Source: an uncultured Collinsella sp. (GTDB lineage: Bacteria > Actinomycetota > Coriobacteriia > Coriobacteriales > Coriobacteriaceae). Taken from it: 44,543 nucleotides of DNA. Positions 33,866 to 42,182 of this stretch are shown here, one piece after another (the first letter of the stretch is position 1; the number at the start of each line of letters is the position of its first letter). The stretch spans positions 1 to 44,543 of the forward strand of contig CAUFWM010000008.1 in the NCBI GenBank assembly GCA_959596505.1, written 5' to 3'. Below the pieces are notes generated by a model that worked only from the letters and a program-made list of their open reading frames with translations, was not told the DNA's origin and did not search any database. The translations under genes were made by a program, and so were the position numbers.

Positions 33866-34195
33866 CTACTTCGCGGCGAGTGCACGCACGACGGGCATCA
33901 TTTTCTTGGCCATGTGCAGCTCGGCACTGATGGTCATGAGCGTGTCTTGGGCGTGGACAAAGAGCAACGAGTACTCGACCTCCTCGCCTCCGGCCTGACG
34001 CTGGATCATCTCGGTCTGGGACTTATGGGCCTCGAGGATCTTCTCGTCGGCCTCCGCCAGGTGGGCCTCTGCCGCGTCGAAATCGAACTCTGCCAGGGCA
34101 TCCATCGCCTTATCGATACAGGCACGGCCGTCGCCGGCGTTGATGATGACGCTCATCGCAACGGCGGGAATGTTAATGGGCTCTTCCTCGGCCAT
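33866..34195 (-). CDS. PTS lactose/cellobiose-specific EIIA
   Basis: 109 residues, all helical. It passes phosphate from HPr to EIIB. The phosphorylated His81 lies in YSLLFVHAQDTLM, the family motif; AGDGRACIDKAMDAL near the N-terminus forms the trimer interface. Start ATG 34193-34195 (MAEEEPINIP) with AAAGGAG. Between the IIC and GH1 genes on the same strand, it completes a three-protein cellobiose-type system (IIA, IIB, IIC). Confidence 0.94.
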   Translation of the reverse strand: MAEEEPINIPAVAMSVIINAGDGRACIDKAMDALAEFDFDAAEAHLAEADEKILEAHKSQTEMIQRQAGGEEVEYSLLFVHAQDTLMTISAELHMAKKMMPVVRALAAK

Positions 34196-34214
34196 CGCGG
34201 TCTCCTTTCCTGTG

Positions 34215-34240
34215 GCCCCGGTCGTTTCCACAACCGGGGC
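34215..34240 (-). other. Hairpin between PTS IIC and IIA genes
   Basis: GCCCCGGT (34215-34222) pairs with ACCGGGGC (34233-34240), 10-nt loop. It lies 46 nt after the IIC stop and just before the IIA ribosome site. No T-run; probably sets relative expression or mRNA stability. Confidence 0.5.
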
Positions 34241-34285
34241 ATCGAATGATTACGTAATCCAGGGCAATGGGCCCCGGTGTCTCGC

Positions 34286-35599
34286 CTACTCGGCGACGGC
34301 GGCTACGGCAGCAGCCTCTTTGGCGGCCTTCTTCGCCGCCTTCTTGGCTGCCTTTTCAGCTGCTTTCTCTTCCTCGACCTTGCATTGATAGTTGTCGGCC
34401 GCCTTGAAGAACGGGAACCAGAGAATCGCGGCGATCAGCAGGTTCACGCAAACCAGGGCAACGTTGCGAATGTCGCCACCGGACATAAAGAACGCCGAGA
34501 CAGCATTGGGCAGGAAGTTCATGTCGAAATTCTCAACGTGAAGGCTCGCCCAGCCCATGCTCATCCACAGATAGGCGTTGGCCGGCAGAATGATGGCTTG
34601 AAGCACCATAGGGATGAACATGAAGGGGTTGGCAACGATCGTAGAGAACACGAGCGGCTCGTTGATGTTGAACAGAGACGGGACGATCGTGGCGCGACCG
34701 AGCGTTTTGTTCTTCTTAGACTTGGCAAAAAGCATGTAGAAAGCCAGCGGGAGCGTGGCGCCCTCGCCGCCGATCATGATGTAGCGAGTAATGCCGTAGG
34801 CGTTGATGTTCGTCGGGGTAAGGCCGGCGGCATATGCAGCCATATTCTCGGCAAGGGCGGACTTTTGGATGGACTGCTGGATGGGCGAGAAGACCCAGCC
34901 GGAGATGCCGAAGAAATAGAAGGTGTCCATGACGAGCGGAATCGCAATAGTACCGGGGAGCGTCTGGGCAAAGCCGGTGACGGGCGACAGAATGATCGCA
35001 ACGGCGCCAAAGACGTCAACCTGAAGCATGTTGGTGAAAAGCCACGCAACGAAGAGCGACAGCAAGACGGCGATGATGTTATCGAACCAGTTCTTGACGA
35101 AGTCGGGGACCATGCTGTCCTCCGAGAAGAACGTCATACGAGCCATGCGCTTGTAGATGAAGCCCACGACAAAGCCCACAACCATGGCGGTGAACATACC
35201 GCCGGCGCCGAACTTGGCCATCTGGAAAACGTAACCGTCTTCAGTGATCGTAGGGTTCATACACAGCATGAAGGCGCCTATACCGGTGAAACCGGCGATC
35301 ATGCTACGGTCCTTGCGATCTTCCTTAACCGCGACGTTGTGCGGAATGATAAACGCCATGAACAGGCCAACGAGACCGAAGCTGAACGTCGTGAGCGGCG
35401 ACAGATCGGGGAGCGTCGGGACAAAACGACGGATGATGTTCCAAAGGCTCGGGATTGCCGAAACCATAGAGAAGGGAACGATGTAGAGGACCGCGTCTGA
35501 GATGACGCCGAACCAATAAGTTGAGGTAAGCTTGTTCATCACGGGGACGACATGCTCGGTGATCCACGCCTGGACCGCTTCCATGAACTTTTGCAGCAT
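34286..35599 (-). CDS. PTS cellobiose-type EIIC permease
   Basis: 437 residues forming the membrane channel that carries cellobiose or a similar beta-glucoside. About ten helices from residue 25 to 405, with the EIIC motif NINEPLVFSTIVANPFMFIP which lines the sugar site. The last 24 residues are a charged Ala/Lys repeat (AEKAAKKAAKKAAKEAAAVA), an unusual tail not needed by the family. The ATG at 35597-35599 has a GAGGGGAC site, 11 bp after the IIB stop. Confidence 0.95.
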   Translation of the reverse strand: MLQKFMEAVQAWITEHVVPVMNKLTSTYWFGVISDAVLYIVPFSMVSAIPSLWNIIRRFVPTLPDLSPLTTFSFGLVGLFMAFIIPHNVAVKEDRKDRSMIAGFTGIGAFMLCMNPTITEDGYVFQMAKFGAGGMFTAMVVGFVVGFIYKRMARMTFFSEDSMVPDFVKNWFDNIIAVLLSLFVAWLFTNMLQVDVFGAVAIILSPVTGFAQTLPGTIAIPLVMDTFYFFGISGWVFSPIQQSIQKSALAENMAAYAAGLTPTNINAYGITRYIMIGGEGATLPLAFYMLFAKSKKNKTLGRATIVPSLFNINEPLVFSTIVANPFMFIPMVLQAIILPANAYLWMSMGWASLHVENFDMNFLPNAVSAFFMSGGDIRNVALVCVNLLIAAILWFPFFKAADNYQCKVEEEKAAEKAAKKAAKKAAKEAAAVAAVAE

Positions 35600-35610
35600 G
35601 TTGTCCCCTC

Positions 35611-35940
35611 CTAGTCTTCGTCAAGCAGGTCGTAAGCATCCTCGAGGATGCTCTCGCCGTCGAGTGCCGCATAGTAATCCGGGTCGATGGCCATGACCTT
35701 CACGCCATGAGACGCCACCTGCGCCTGGATCTCGGGCACCTCGGAGGCGAAGTGCGGACCAAGCAGAAGGACATCAATCTTGTCGGCGTAATCCATAATC
35801 TCGGACTTGCTGACTGCCTTAATGGTGCAGTTGAGTCCCTTGGACTTTGCCACCTTGCGCATGCCGGCGGCCATGAAACCCGTCGAAGCGCCGATACCGC
35901 AAGCGAGGAGAATTCTGACGCATCCGTTCTCGTCTGCCAT
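35611..35940 (-). CDS. PTS cellobiose/lactose-type EIIB
   Basis: 109 residues. Carries phosphate on Cys14 (ILLACGIGASTGFM) from EIIA to the incoming sugar. FMAAGMRKVAKSKGL and DVLLLGPHFASEVPEIQ are typical of the family. Start ATG 35938-35940 with an excellent AAAGGAG site; the open frame upstream has no homology. First gene of the operon IIB-IIC-IIA-GH1, transcribed away from the PRD activator at 36287. Confidence 0.95.
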   Translation of the reverse strand: MADENGCVRILLACGIGASTGFMAAGMRKVAKSKGLNCTIKAVSKSEIMDYADKIDVLLLGPHFASEVPEIQAQVASHGVKVMAIDPDYYAALDGESILEDAYDLLDED

Positions 35941-36049
35941 GAGGGGTACTCCTTTCCCAATAAACGAGTCCGCAGCGGCTCGGTTGCCGCCTCGGTCCTC
36001 GTACGTTTGGGGAGACCGTGTCGACCCGGCTTCCCTTGACCGTGACTGC

Positions 36050-36162
36050 ACTATACGGCCTGCCCCTACCCTGCCGCGAACCCTCTTTTTGCCGCATGGC
36101 GGCAAAGTGTCAGGTTTTCCGCCATAGCGGCAATGCCGCAGTCTTTCCGTTCATGCGGCAAA
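36050..36162 (-). promoter_or_regulatory. Promoter and three phased operators of the beta-glucoside PTS operon
   Basis: Three 19-bp imperfect palindromes start at 36088 (TTTGCCGCATGGCGGCAAA, perfect 8-3-8), 36116 (TTTCCGCCATAGCGGCAAT) and 36144 (TTTCCGTTCATGCGGCAAA), exactly 28 bp apart. A minus-strand TATAGT (36050-36055) is a good -10 for the PTS operon, but no -35 lies at the right distance, as in activator-dependent promoters. The site nearest the promoter is centred about 42 bp upstream of the -10. The PRD regulator encoded divergently at 36287 is the obvious candidate to bind. Confidence 0.75.
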
Positions 36163-36286
36163 TTGAGACTTTTTCGCCCACGACCCTCTGCGATACCATG
36201 GCGCATGATGACAACATCGGGGCGCTTCATGCCCCGTGGGATGCGCCCTCGGCGGGCGCACGCTTCTATCTCGTTGGGAGTCGGCC

Positions 36287-38275
36287 GTGGCAAGCGCAAA
36301 GCAAAACCGAATCAACCGCATGGTCGATATTCTGGAGCATGCCACTTCATGGGTCTCCGCCTCCATGCTCGCCACCATGCTGGGCGCAAGTGAGCGTTCC
36401 ATCCGCAACTATGTGACCGAGATCAACGGTCAGGGCGACACAATCATCGAATCGTCTAAGGAAGGCTACCGCCTAGCACATGCTGACGAGGCCCTTTCCT
36501 CACCGGCGTGCCCCAGCATTAAGTCCGCACCCGAGCGGGGCGGGGAACCCACGGGCGGCATCGGCATCGATGCCCGCTGCAACTATGTAGCATCGCACCT
36601 GGTCAACGCTCGGGAACCGCTCTCGGTCTTCGATCTTGCCGCCGAGCTCTGCATATCCGAAAGCACGCTTGCGAGCGCCGTCATGCCCGAGGTACGCGAA
36701 CTCGCCGGCCGGTTCAATCTATTCGTCGAGACGCATGATTTCAAGGTAAGCCTCACTGGCCTCGAGCGCAACAAGCGCAAACTACTCGGGCACATCGCCA
36801 CCCATAACTCTTACGGATATTTCTCATCGACGCGCACGCTCGAGAGTATGTTCCCCAATTTCGACGTCCAGCAGATCCTTGCGAGCCTCGTCGAAATCTG
36901 CCAGCGATCCGAACTCTTCATCAACGACTACGCGCTCTCCAACCTGCTCGTCCATCTCATGGTAATCATCATCCGCCTCACCTCGAACAACGAGCTCAGC
37001 GAAGTCGATGGCCCCATCGACGGTGACGGCCTCGTAGCGCAGCTCTCCCAACGCGACCAAATCGTTCGCTGTGCGGAGCATATTGCGTCCTATTTCGAGC
37101 AGGAGTTCGGTTGCGAGATTCCCCGCGCTGACTTCCAGCAAATCCTCTTGCTGTTGGCGCTTTCGATCGAACGCGTCGAATACCGCGAGCTCGATTTCGA
37201 AAAGCTGGCAAGCATCATCGACCCAGCATTCGTGGATACCGTGCTCGAGATCCTCGACGAAACGGGCGCCCGCTACAACATTCCACACTTCATCGACGAA
37301 CCCATGCGACTGCAACTCGTGCTTCACATGTTCAACGCCTACCAACGCGCCGTCTACCACGTAAGCTATCCCAACCCGCTCGCCTCACAGATCAAGAGCG
37401 AATACGCGCCCGTCTACGACATGGCCGTCTACTTAACGCACCGGTTCTCGACCGTCATGAATGTCGAAATCGGCGAAAATGAAATCGCGTTCGTTGCGTT
37501 TCACATCGGCGCGTATTTCGAGCGTGTCGCGGCACCCAACAACCTTCTCACCTGCACGGTAATCGTCGAGGACTACCATGACTTCGCGCATAAACTCGTC
37601 GACGACCTAGAGATCGCACTCAAAGACGAAGCGCAGATTATCTCGATCATGAGCTGCGACCGTTATCTCTCCGAGCCGCCCGAATGCGACGCCGTCATTA
37701 CCACCATCGATGTGACCGTCCCCGCCGGATGTGAGAAGATTCTGATCGGACCCATCCTCACCAAGCAGAACCTGCGCAAGGTGCGCGACCGGCTGGCCCG
37801 CATCCAAGAAAAGCATCGCCACAACTATGCGCGCACGCTGCTGCGTCATCTGATTAAGCCGGAGCTCTATTGTCGCAACGTCAACGCGACGAACGCCGCA
37901 GCCTGCATCGACGAGCTCGGTACTGCCGCAATCGCCGCTGGCTATGTCGATGCCGACTATGTTGCAGACGTCCATCTTCGCGAAGGAGTTTCCTCCACAG
38001 CATTCACCGATTGCCTTGCCGTGCCACACGCGATTTCGGTCTACCCGAAACGTTCGTTTATCGCCGTCGCGCATTGCGACACGCCCATCCCCTGGGGACG
38101 GCACGACATTCGCTTTGCTCTCATGATCGGCATCACACAGGACGATATGGGGCTTTTCCGAGACGTGCTCGACCTTATCATCGAGGTCTTTAGTAACGTT
38201 GAGAACACCATGCGGCTCCTTCAGACAGACGCCTACGACGAATTCGTTGATACTTTCTGCCGCGGCATGTCGTAG
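36287..38275 (+). CDS. PRD-domain transcriptional activator with PTS EIIB/EIIA-like domains (LicR/MtlR type)
   Basis: 662 residues: N-terminal helix-turn-helix (about 8-45, SWVSASMLATMLGASERSIR), a second winged-helix region (about 95-160), PRD1 (about 190-300), PRD2 (about 305-415, with His347 and His406), an EIIB-like domain (about 420-510) that seems to lack the active Cys, and an EIIA-like domain (525-660) with His581 in AVPHA. PTS components phosphorylate such proteins, so activity follows sugar supply. I start at GTG 36287-36289, preceded by GGGAG. It is divergent from the beta-glucoside PTS operon and presumably activates it through the three sites at 36088-36162. Confidence 0.9.
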   Translation: MASAKQNRINRMVDILEHATSWVSASMLATMLGASERSIRNYVTEINGQGDTIIESSKEGYRLAHADEALSSPACPSIKSAPERGGEPTGGIGIDARCNYVASHLVNAREPLSVFDLAAELCISESTLASAVMPEVRELAGRFNLFVETHDFKVSLTGLERNKRKLLGHIATHNSYGYFSSTRTLESMFPNFDVQQILASLVEICQRSELFINDYALSNLLVHLMVIIIRLTSNNELSEVDGPIDGDGLVAQLSQRDQIVRCAEHIASYFEQEFGCEIPRADFQQILLLLALSIERVEYRELDFEKLASIIDPAFVDTVLEILDETGARYNIPHFIDEPMRLQLVLHMFNAYQRAVYHVSYPNPLASQIKSEYAPVYDMAVYLTHRFSTVMNVEIGENEIAFVAFHIGAYFERVAAPNNLLTCTVIVEDYHDFAHKLVDDLEIALKDEAQIISIMSCDRYLSEPPECDAVITTIDVTVPAGCEKILIGPILTKQNLRKVRDRLARIQEKHRHNYARTLLRHLIKPELYCRNVNATNAAACIDELGTAAIAAGYVDADYVADVHLREGVSSTAFTDCLAVPHAISVYPKRSFIAVAHCDTPIPWGRHDIRFALMIGITQDDMGLFRDVLDLIIEVFSNVENTMRLLQTDAYDEFVDTFCRGMS

Positions 38276-38321
38276 ACGATGCCCCGTGGCGCCACTCCCT
38301 CCCGACATCCTCCGACGTTTA

Positions 38322-38360
38322 CCCAGATAAAACCTGCCAAAATAAACCTGTCCCCTTTTG
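38322..38360 (-). repeat. Dispersed ~39-bp repeat, copy 2
   Basis: Reverse-complement match to 1054-1092 (CAGATAAAACCTGCC, AAAATAAACCTGTCCC). It lies between the PRD regulator and the DAHP synthase promoter. Confidence 0.6.
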
Positions 38361-38382
38361 CGGGTTTCGGGGTAACAAGGGC

Positions 38383-38411
38383 TTGCACTTTAGCGTGCGA
38401 CAGCGGATAAT
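38383..38411 (+). promoter_or_regulatory. Promoter of the DAHP synthase gene
   Basis: TTGCAC (38383-38388) and GATAAT (38406-38411) with a 17-bp spacer, 55 bp before the ATG at 38466. The leader is too short for a T-box or attenuator. Confidence 0.65.
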
Positions 38412-38465
38412 GCCGAACACTCAACAATACGCTTATTGCTCTTTCTATAGATTGAGGAGGCCCCT

Positions 38466-39497
38466 ATGGCCATGGAATTCAAACGCAAGTTGCCGATCCC
38501 CATGGAGATCCGCGAGGAAATGCCGCTTTCTGCCGAGCTTACCGCCAAAAAGCAGGCATTTGACGCCGAGGTCGCCAAAGTCTTTACCGGCGAGGACGCA
38601 CGCAAGGTGCTCATCATCGGCCCGTGCTCTGCCGACCGCGAGGATTCGGTCCTCGAATACATGAACCGACTGGCCAAGACCGCCGAGGAGGTCAAGGACA
38701 AGCTCATCATCATTCCGCGCGTCTACACCAATAAGCCGCGCACCAAGGGCACCGGTTACAAGGGTCTTCTGCACAACCCCAATCCCGAGGCTCCCGATGA
38801 CCTGCTCGAGGGCGTCAAGGCAATCCGCCATATGCACCTGCGCGTTATTGAGGAAACGGGCTTCTTCACCGCCGACGAGATGCTCTATCCCTCCAACTAC
38901 CAGTACCTCGTCGACTTGCTGAGCTATGTTGCCGTGGGCGCACGCTCGGTCGAGAACCAGGAGCATCGCCTGGTGTCGAGCGGCATTTCGGTACCCGTCG
39001 GCATGAAGAATCCCACTGCTGGCTCTACCACCGTTATGCTCAACTCCATTTACGCCGCGCAGGCGCACCAGAGCTTCATCTTCCGCAACTGGGAGGTCGA
39101 GTGCGACGGCAATCCGCTCGCGCACGCCGTTATGCGTGGCTACATCGGTCTCGATGGGCGCACCTACCCCAATTACCACTACGAGCACCTGGAGCGCCTG
39201 GCCGAACGCTACACCGAGCACGCCGGCTATGCCAATCCCGCAGCGATCATCGACTGCAACCACGACAATTCGGGCAAGCGTCCGCTGGAGCAGTATCGCA
39301 TTTGCAAGGAAGTGCTCGACAGCTGCCGCCGCAACGAGTCCATCTCCAAGCTGGTCAAGGGCTTTATGATCGAGTCTTACCTTGAGGACGGCAACCAGCC
39401 GGTCGATGGCGGCGTCTTCGGCAAGTCGATCACCGATCCGTGCCTGGGCTGGGAAAAGACCGACTACCTCATCCACGAGATCGCGGAGCGTATTTAG
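38466..39497 (+). CDS. aroF: 3-deoxy-7-phosphoheptulonate (DAHP) synthase, class I
   Basis: Condenses phosphoenolpyruvate with erythrose-4-phosphate, the first step of the shikimate pathway. 343 residues of the AroF/G/H type: IIGPCSADREDSVLEYMNRL, the IPRVYTNKPRTKGTGYKGL segment that binds PEP, GARSVENQEHR and VGMKNPTAGS; metal ligands include the Cys of GPCS and the His in IDCNHDNSGK. The isozyme class (Phe-, Tyr- or Trp-sensitive) cannot be assigned by eye. GAGGAGG precedes the ATG. It is a single-gene unit with its own promoter and a downstream hairpin. Confidence 0.95.
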   Translation: MAMEFKRKLPIPMEIREEMPLSAELTAKKQAFDAEVAKVFTGEDARKVLIIGPCSADREDSVLEYMNRLAKTAEEVKDKLIIIPRVYTNKPRTKGTGYKGLLHNPNPEAPDDLLEGVKAIRHMHLRVIEETGFFTADEMLYPSNYQYLVDLLSYVAVGARSVENQEHRLVSSGISVPVGMKNPTAGSTTVMLNSIYAAQAHQSFIFRNWEVECDGNPLAHAVMRGYIGLDGRTYPNYHYEHLERLAERYTEHAGYANPAAIIDCNHDNSGKRPLEQYRICKEVLDSCRRNESISKLVKGFMIESYLEDGNQPVDGGVFGKSITDPCLGWEKTDYLIHEIAERI

Positions 39498-39662
39498 TTA
39501 CGCGGTTTTACCAAACGCCGTAACGGCTCGACGCTGCGCGGGCCGCATTTGGACAATCTGACGTTCAACTTCAAGCGCGCGACCAGAAGGTCGGCGCCCT
39601 TTCGTTTGATGTGGCAGTTAGGGACGCTCCTTTTCTGCCGGCAGTTTGGGACACTCCTTGGG

Positions 39663-39690
39663 TAGCCGTTGGGGACGTCCCCAACGACTA
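39663..39690. repeat. 28-bp near-perfect palindrome
   Basis: The central 20 bp (39667-39686, CGTTGGGGAC/GTCCCCAACG) are a perfect palindrome, flanked by TAG/CTA with one mismatched pair. The neighbouring GGGAC-containing words (39618, 39649) look like variants of a repeated module. Confidence 0.55.
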
Positions 39691-39707
39691 TCTGGGCAAA
39701 CGTCCAA

Positions 39708-39742
39708 ACCGCCGTAAGGGAGTTGCCTTCCCTCGCGGCGGT
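39708..39742 (+). terminator. Hairpin downstream of aroF
   Basis: ACCGCCGTAAGGGA (39708-39721) pairs with TCCCTCGCGGCGGT (39729-39742) with one mismatch and one wobble pair, 7-nt loop, followed by CTTCT. It is 210 bp past aroF, so termination may be loose. Confidence 0.5.
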
Positions 39743-39758
39743 CTTCTAGCAGAAAAAC

Positions 39759-39879
39759 CAAGTGAGTAGGCTTTTTGCAGGAGTCTAAGCACACCCTAAA
39801 ACGCCACGGCTCTGACCTGCGGTTTTATTGAGCATTTGTCGCGATGTGCTCGGCAGGTTCAAAAAAGTCTACTCACTTG
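39759..39879. repeat. 121-bp element with inverted terminal repeats
   Basis: CAAGTGAGTAGGCTTTTTG (39759-39777) and CAAAAAAGTCTACTCACTTG (39860-39879) are inverted copies with one mismatch and one extra base. The inner part has no open frame. The ends suggest a MITE-like mobile element or a structured RNA gene. No transposase is present in the window. Confidence 0.6.
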
Positions 39880-39902
39880 TATCTGAGACGCACCAGATTG
39901 GC

Positions 39903-39943
39903 AAAAACCGCCGCGAAAGGGCCCCTGGTCCCTTCGCGGCGGT
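39903..39943 (-). terminator. Terminator of the BceAB-like operon
   Basis: ACCGCCGCGAAAGGG (39907-39921) pairs with CCCTTCGCGGCGGT (39930-39943). On the minus strand it is followed by TTTTTG. It lies 38 nt past the stop at 39981. Confidence 0.85.
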
Positions 39944-39980
39944 CATACGCCTCTGATTTTGCGACCGTTTTGCCCGCTTG

Positions 39981-42182
39981 TTACTCGCTGTAGCGGGTAG
40001 CGATGGCAGCTTGTACCATGCCGGCGCTCATGAGGTAGGTCACCAGGAAGTAGCCACCGTATGCTGCCAGGAAGATTGCGCAGGTGAGGCCCACGGTGCC
40101 GCCGATGCTCATATTTCCGAAAATGCTCACCAGCTCGATGATCACCTTAAGTGCCACAAAGGAGTGCGCCAGGCCCACTGCCAGCGGGAACAGGAAGAAT
40201 ACCGCTTGCTGCGCCATCACCGAATGGCGGATCTGGCGGTCGTCGCAGCCGATCTGCGCCAGCACGCGATAGCTGCGGCTGCCGTCGGCCACGTTGGAGA
40301 GTTGCTGGATCGACAGAATCGCCGCGCATGCAACGACCAATACAAAGCCGATGTAGATGGCTAGGTAGCTAATAAGACCGTTCATTTGCGCTGCTTGCGT
40401 GTACATCTCGGAGCGTGTGATGAAGATTCCCCATGACCCCGGCTCCTTGCCGTCAACGAGCAGATTGTCGAGCACAGTGTATTTAATGCTCTCGTCTGCC
40501 TCGGTCGTATCCATCCCCTGTTTGTAATTAACGAGCAGGCTACTGGAATACGGCTGCAGATTAAGTTGGGACAACAGCTCGTCGGCAACGACGACGGTAC
40601 CCGGATTACTGCCCATCGCCGAGTTGGCGATGGCCGCCGTGTCCTTGTCCGACTTATCGGTTGCGGGCTTGAGCTCATGCCCGCCCAAGGTAAGGGTATG
40701 GCCGCCGGCCATGTATTTGGTGTACAGGTCGCCCAGCTCACCGCCCATATCACACGTAAGCAGGTACTGGTCGCGGCCAATGCTCACCGGCTCCTCGCCC
40801 ATCATCTGGCGCAGTTTGTTGTACTGGCTTGCCGGCGTCACAAACAGACCCATCGTATCGGCATTGCTACCCCCGAGCGCCTTGGGAAGCCTTTTGCCCA
40901 TGGTCTTGCACATCTCACCCGCAGACACCGAAGGGTTCGAACCGCCAAACGGGTAACTCAGATACGAATCGATCTGCACATGCTCACCGGCAACATCGGC
41001 GATATTGACCTTCTTGCCGGTCTCGTCGTTGTTGTCCGCCGACTTGCCCTTGCCGTGCCATGCGGAGTACAAATCGACCGTTGTATCGGCCAGCACCATG
41101 CGATCGGCCTCAGACGGATTGACATACTCTTTGTAGTAGTCGAGCGTATCGGGCGTGTAATAGACATACGTCTGAGACACGTCAACAGGGTTATAGCGCT
41201 CCAGGTTTTCGTTCATCACGTTGGCGATCGACATACCGCACGTCACCGAGGTAATGGCGAGGAACAGAATCATCGCGATGACACCCATCGAAAAGCACAC
41301 CGTATTGACCTTGGCCGAAAGCTGACGCACGGTAAACATGTTGAGGCCGCGCCAATACACGCTGCGCAGGCTCTGCAGCAGCTTGATAAGCATGCCCGAG
41401 AGTCCCCAGAACAGCGCAAAGGTACCAACGGTAACCATAGCGGTCGTAATGCCAAACTGGCTCATGGCCTCTTGCAGCTTGCTGTCCGTCGCGGTTAGCG
41501 GGAATCCATCACGCAGCAGACGGTAATAGGCCACGCCCACCAGCACCACGCCCACGGCAAAAATGGCAATCGCGATCCAGGGGTTGCGTGTCTTGATGCT
41601 CTCGTTGCGACGCTCGGCACCCATAAGCTCGATGAGTTTGGTACGACGAACGGCACGAAGGTTCAGCAGTAGCGTGAGCACAAACATTACGAGCATGCAG
41701 GCAAGGGTCAGGTTGAACGCATGCACCGAGAAAAAGAAGTGGAAATTGGCAATCTGTGTCTTAAAGAGCGAGGCCGTAAAGAACGTCATGAGCTGGGAGA
41801 GCCCCACGCCCAGCACAATGCCGGCGACAAACGCGCCGACCGAAACAAATACGGTCTCGAGCGCCATGATCGTGGCAACGCGCCCGCGGCGCATGCCGAG
41901 CACCTGGTACAGGCCGAACTCCTTTTTGCGGCGTTTCATAATGAAGTTGTTGGCATACACCATCAAAAAGGCCATGACGCCGGCCAAAAAGTACGTCAGG
42001 TAGCCGAGCATGCTGCCCATGAGCTCGGACAGTCCCTCTTCCTCGATGCCGGCAATGTCGACCTGCATCGAGACGGTGTTGAAAGCATAGAAGACCGTGA
42101 CGCCTAGGGTGAGCGTCAGCAAGTAGACGAGGTAATCGCGGCCGACGCGGCGGACGTTGCCCCAAGCGAGTTTACAGAGCAT
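39981..42182 (-). CDS. FtsX-like ABC permease of BceB type
   Basis: 733 residues with about ten helices and a large extracytoplasmic domain between helices 7 and 8 (about 322-603), the layout of BceB/VraG permeases for resistance to and sensing of cell-wall antimicrobial peptides. The N-terminal LCKLAWGNVRRVGRDYLVYL and MKRRKKEFGLYQVLGMRRGR are typical of the family. Start ATG 42180-42182 (MLCKLAWGNV) with GAGGG; it overlaps the ATPase stop by 11 nt, so the two are coupled. The BceRS-like two-component system that usually accompanies such transporters is not in the window. Confidence 0.93.
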   Translation of the reverse strand: MLCKLAWGNVRRVGRDYLVYLLTLTLGVTVFYAFNTVSMQVDIAGIEEEGLSELMGSMLGYLTYFLAGVMAFLMVYANNFIMKRRKKEFGLYQVLGMRRGRVATIMALETVFVSVGAFVAGIVLGVGLSQLMTFFTASLFKTQIANFHFFFSVHAFNLTLACMLVMFVLTLLLNLRAVRRTKLIELMGAERRNESIKTRNPWIAIAIFAVGVVLVGVAYYRLLRDGFPLTATDSKLQEAMSQFGITTAMVTVGTFALFWGLSGMLIKLLQSLRSVYWRGLNMFTVRQLSAKVNTVCFSMGVIAMILFLAITSVTCGMSIANVMNENLERYNPVDVSQTYVYYTPDTLDYYKEYVNPSEADRMVLADTTVDLYSAWHGKGKSADNNDETGKKVNIADVAGEHVQIDSYLSYPFGGSNPSVSAGEMCKTMGKRLPKALGGSNADTMGLFVTPASQYNKLRQMMGEEPVSIGRDQYLLTCDMGGELGDLYTKYMAGGHTLTLGGHELKPATDKSDKDTAAIANSAMGSNPGTVVVADELLSQLNLQPYSSSLLVNYKQGMDTTEADESIKYTVLDNLLVDGKEPGSWGIFITRSEMYTQAAQMNGLISYLAIYIGFVLVVACAAILSIQQLSNVADGSRSYRVLAQIGCDDRQIRHSVMAQQAVFFLFPLAVGLAHSFVALKVIIELVSIFGNMSIGGTVGLTCAIFLAAYGGYFLVTYLMSAGMVQAAIATRYSE

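Larger units (their letters stand above)
39498..39980. other. 483-bp non-coding region rich in inverted repeats
   Basis: Lies between the convergent aroF and the permease gene ending at 39981. It contains a near-perfect 28-bp palindrome (39663-39690, core GTTGGGGACGTCCCCAAC), a hairpin after aroF (39708-39742), a 121-bp element with 19-20-bp inverted ends (39759-39879) and the permease terminator (39903-39943). No protein-coding frame looks real. Confidence 0.7.

Noticed and set aside
36088..36162. CRISPR-like regular repeats
   Set aside because: Only three units, each an imperfect palindrome in a promoter region, spacers of 9 bp, no cas genes; they are operators.
39759..39879. Insertion sequence
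   Set aside because: Inverted ends are present but no transposase or other frame lies inside; at most a non-autonomous element.
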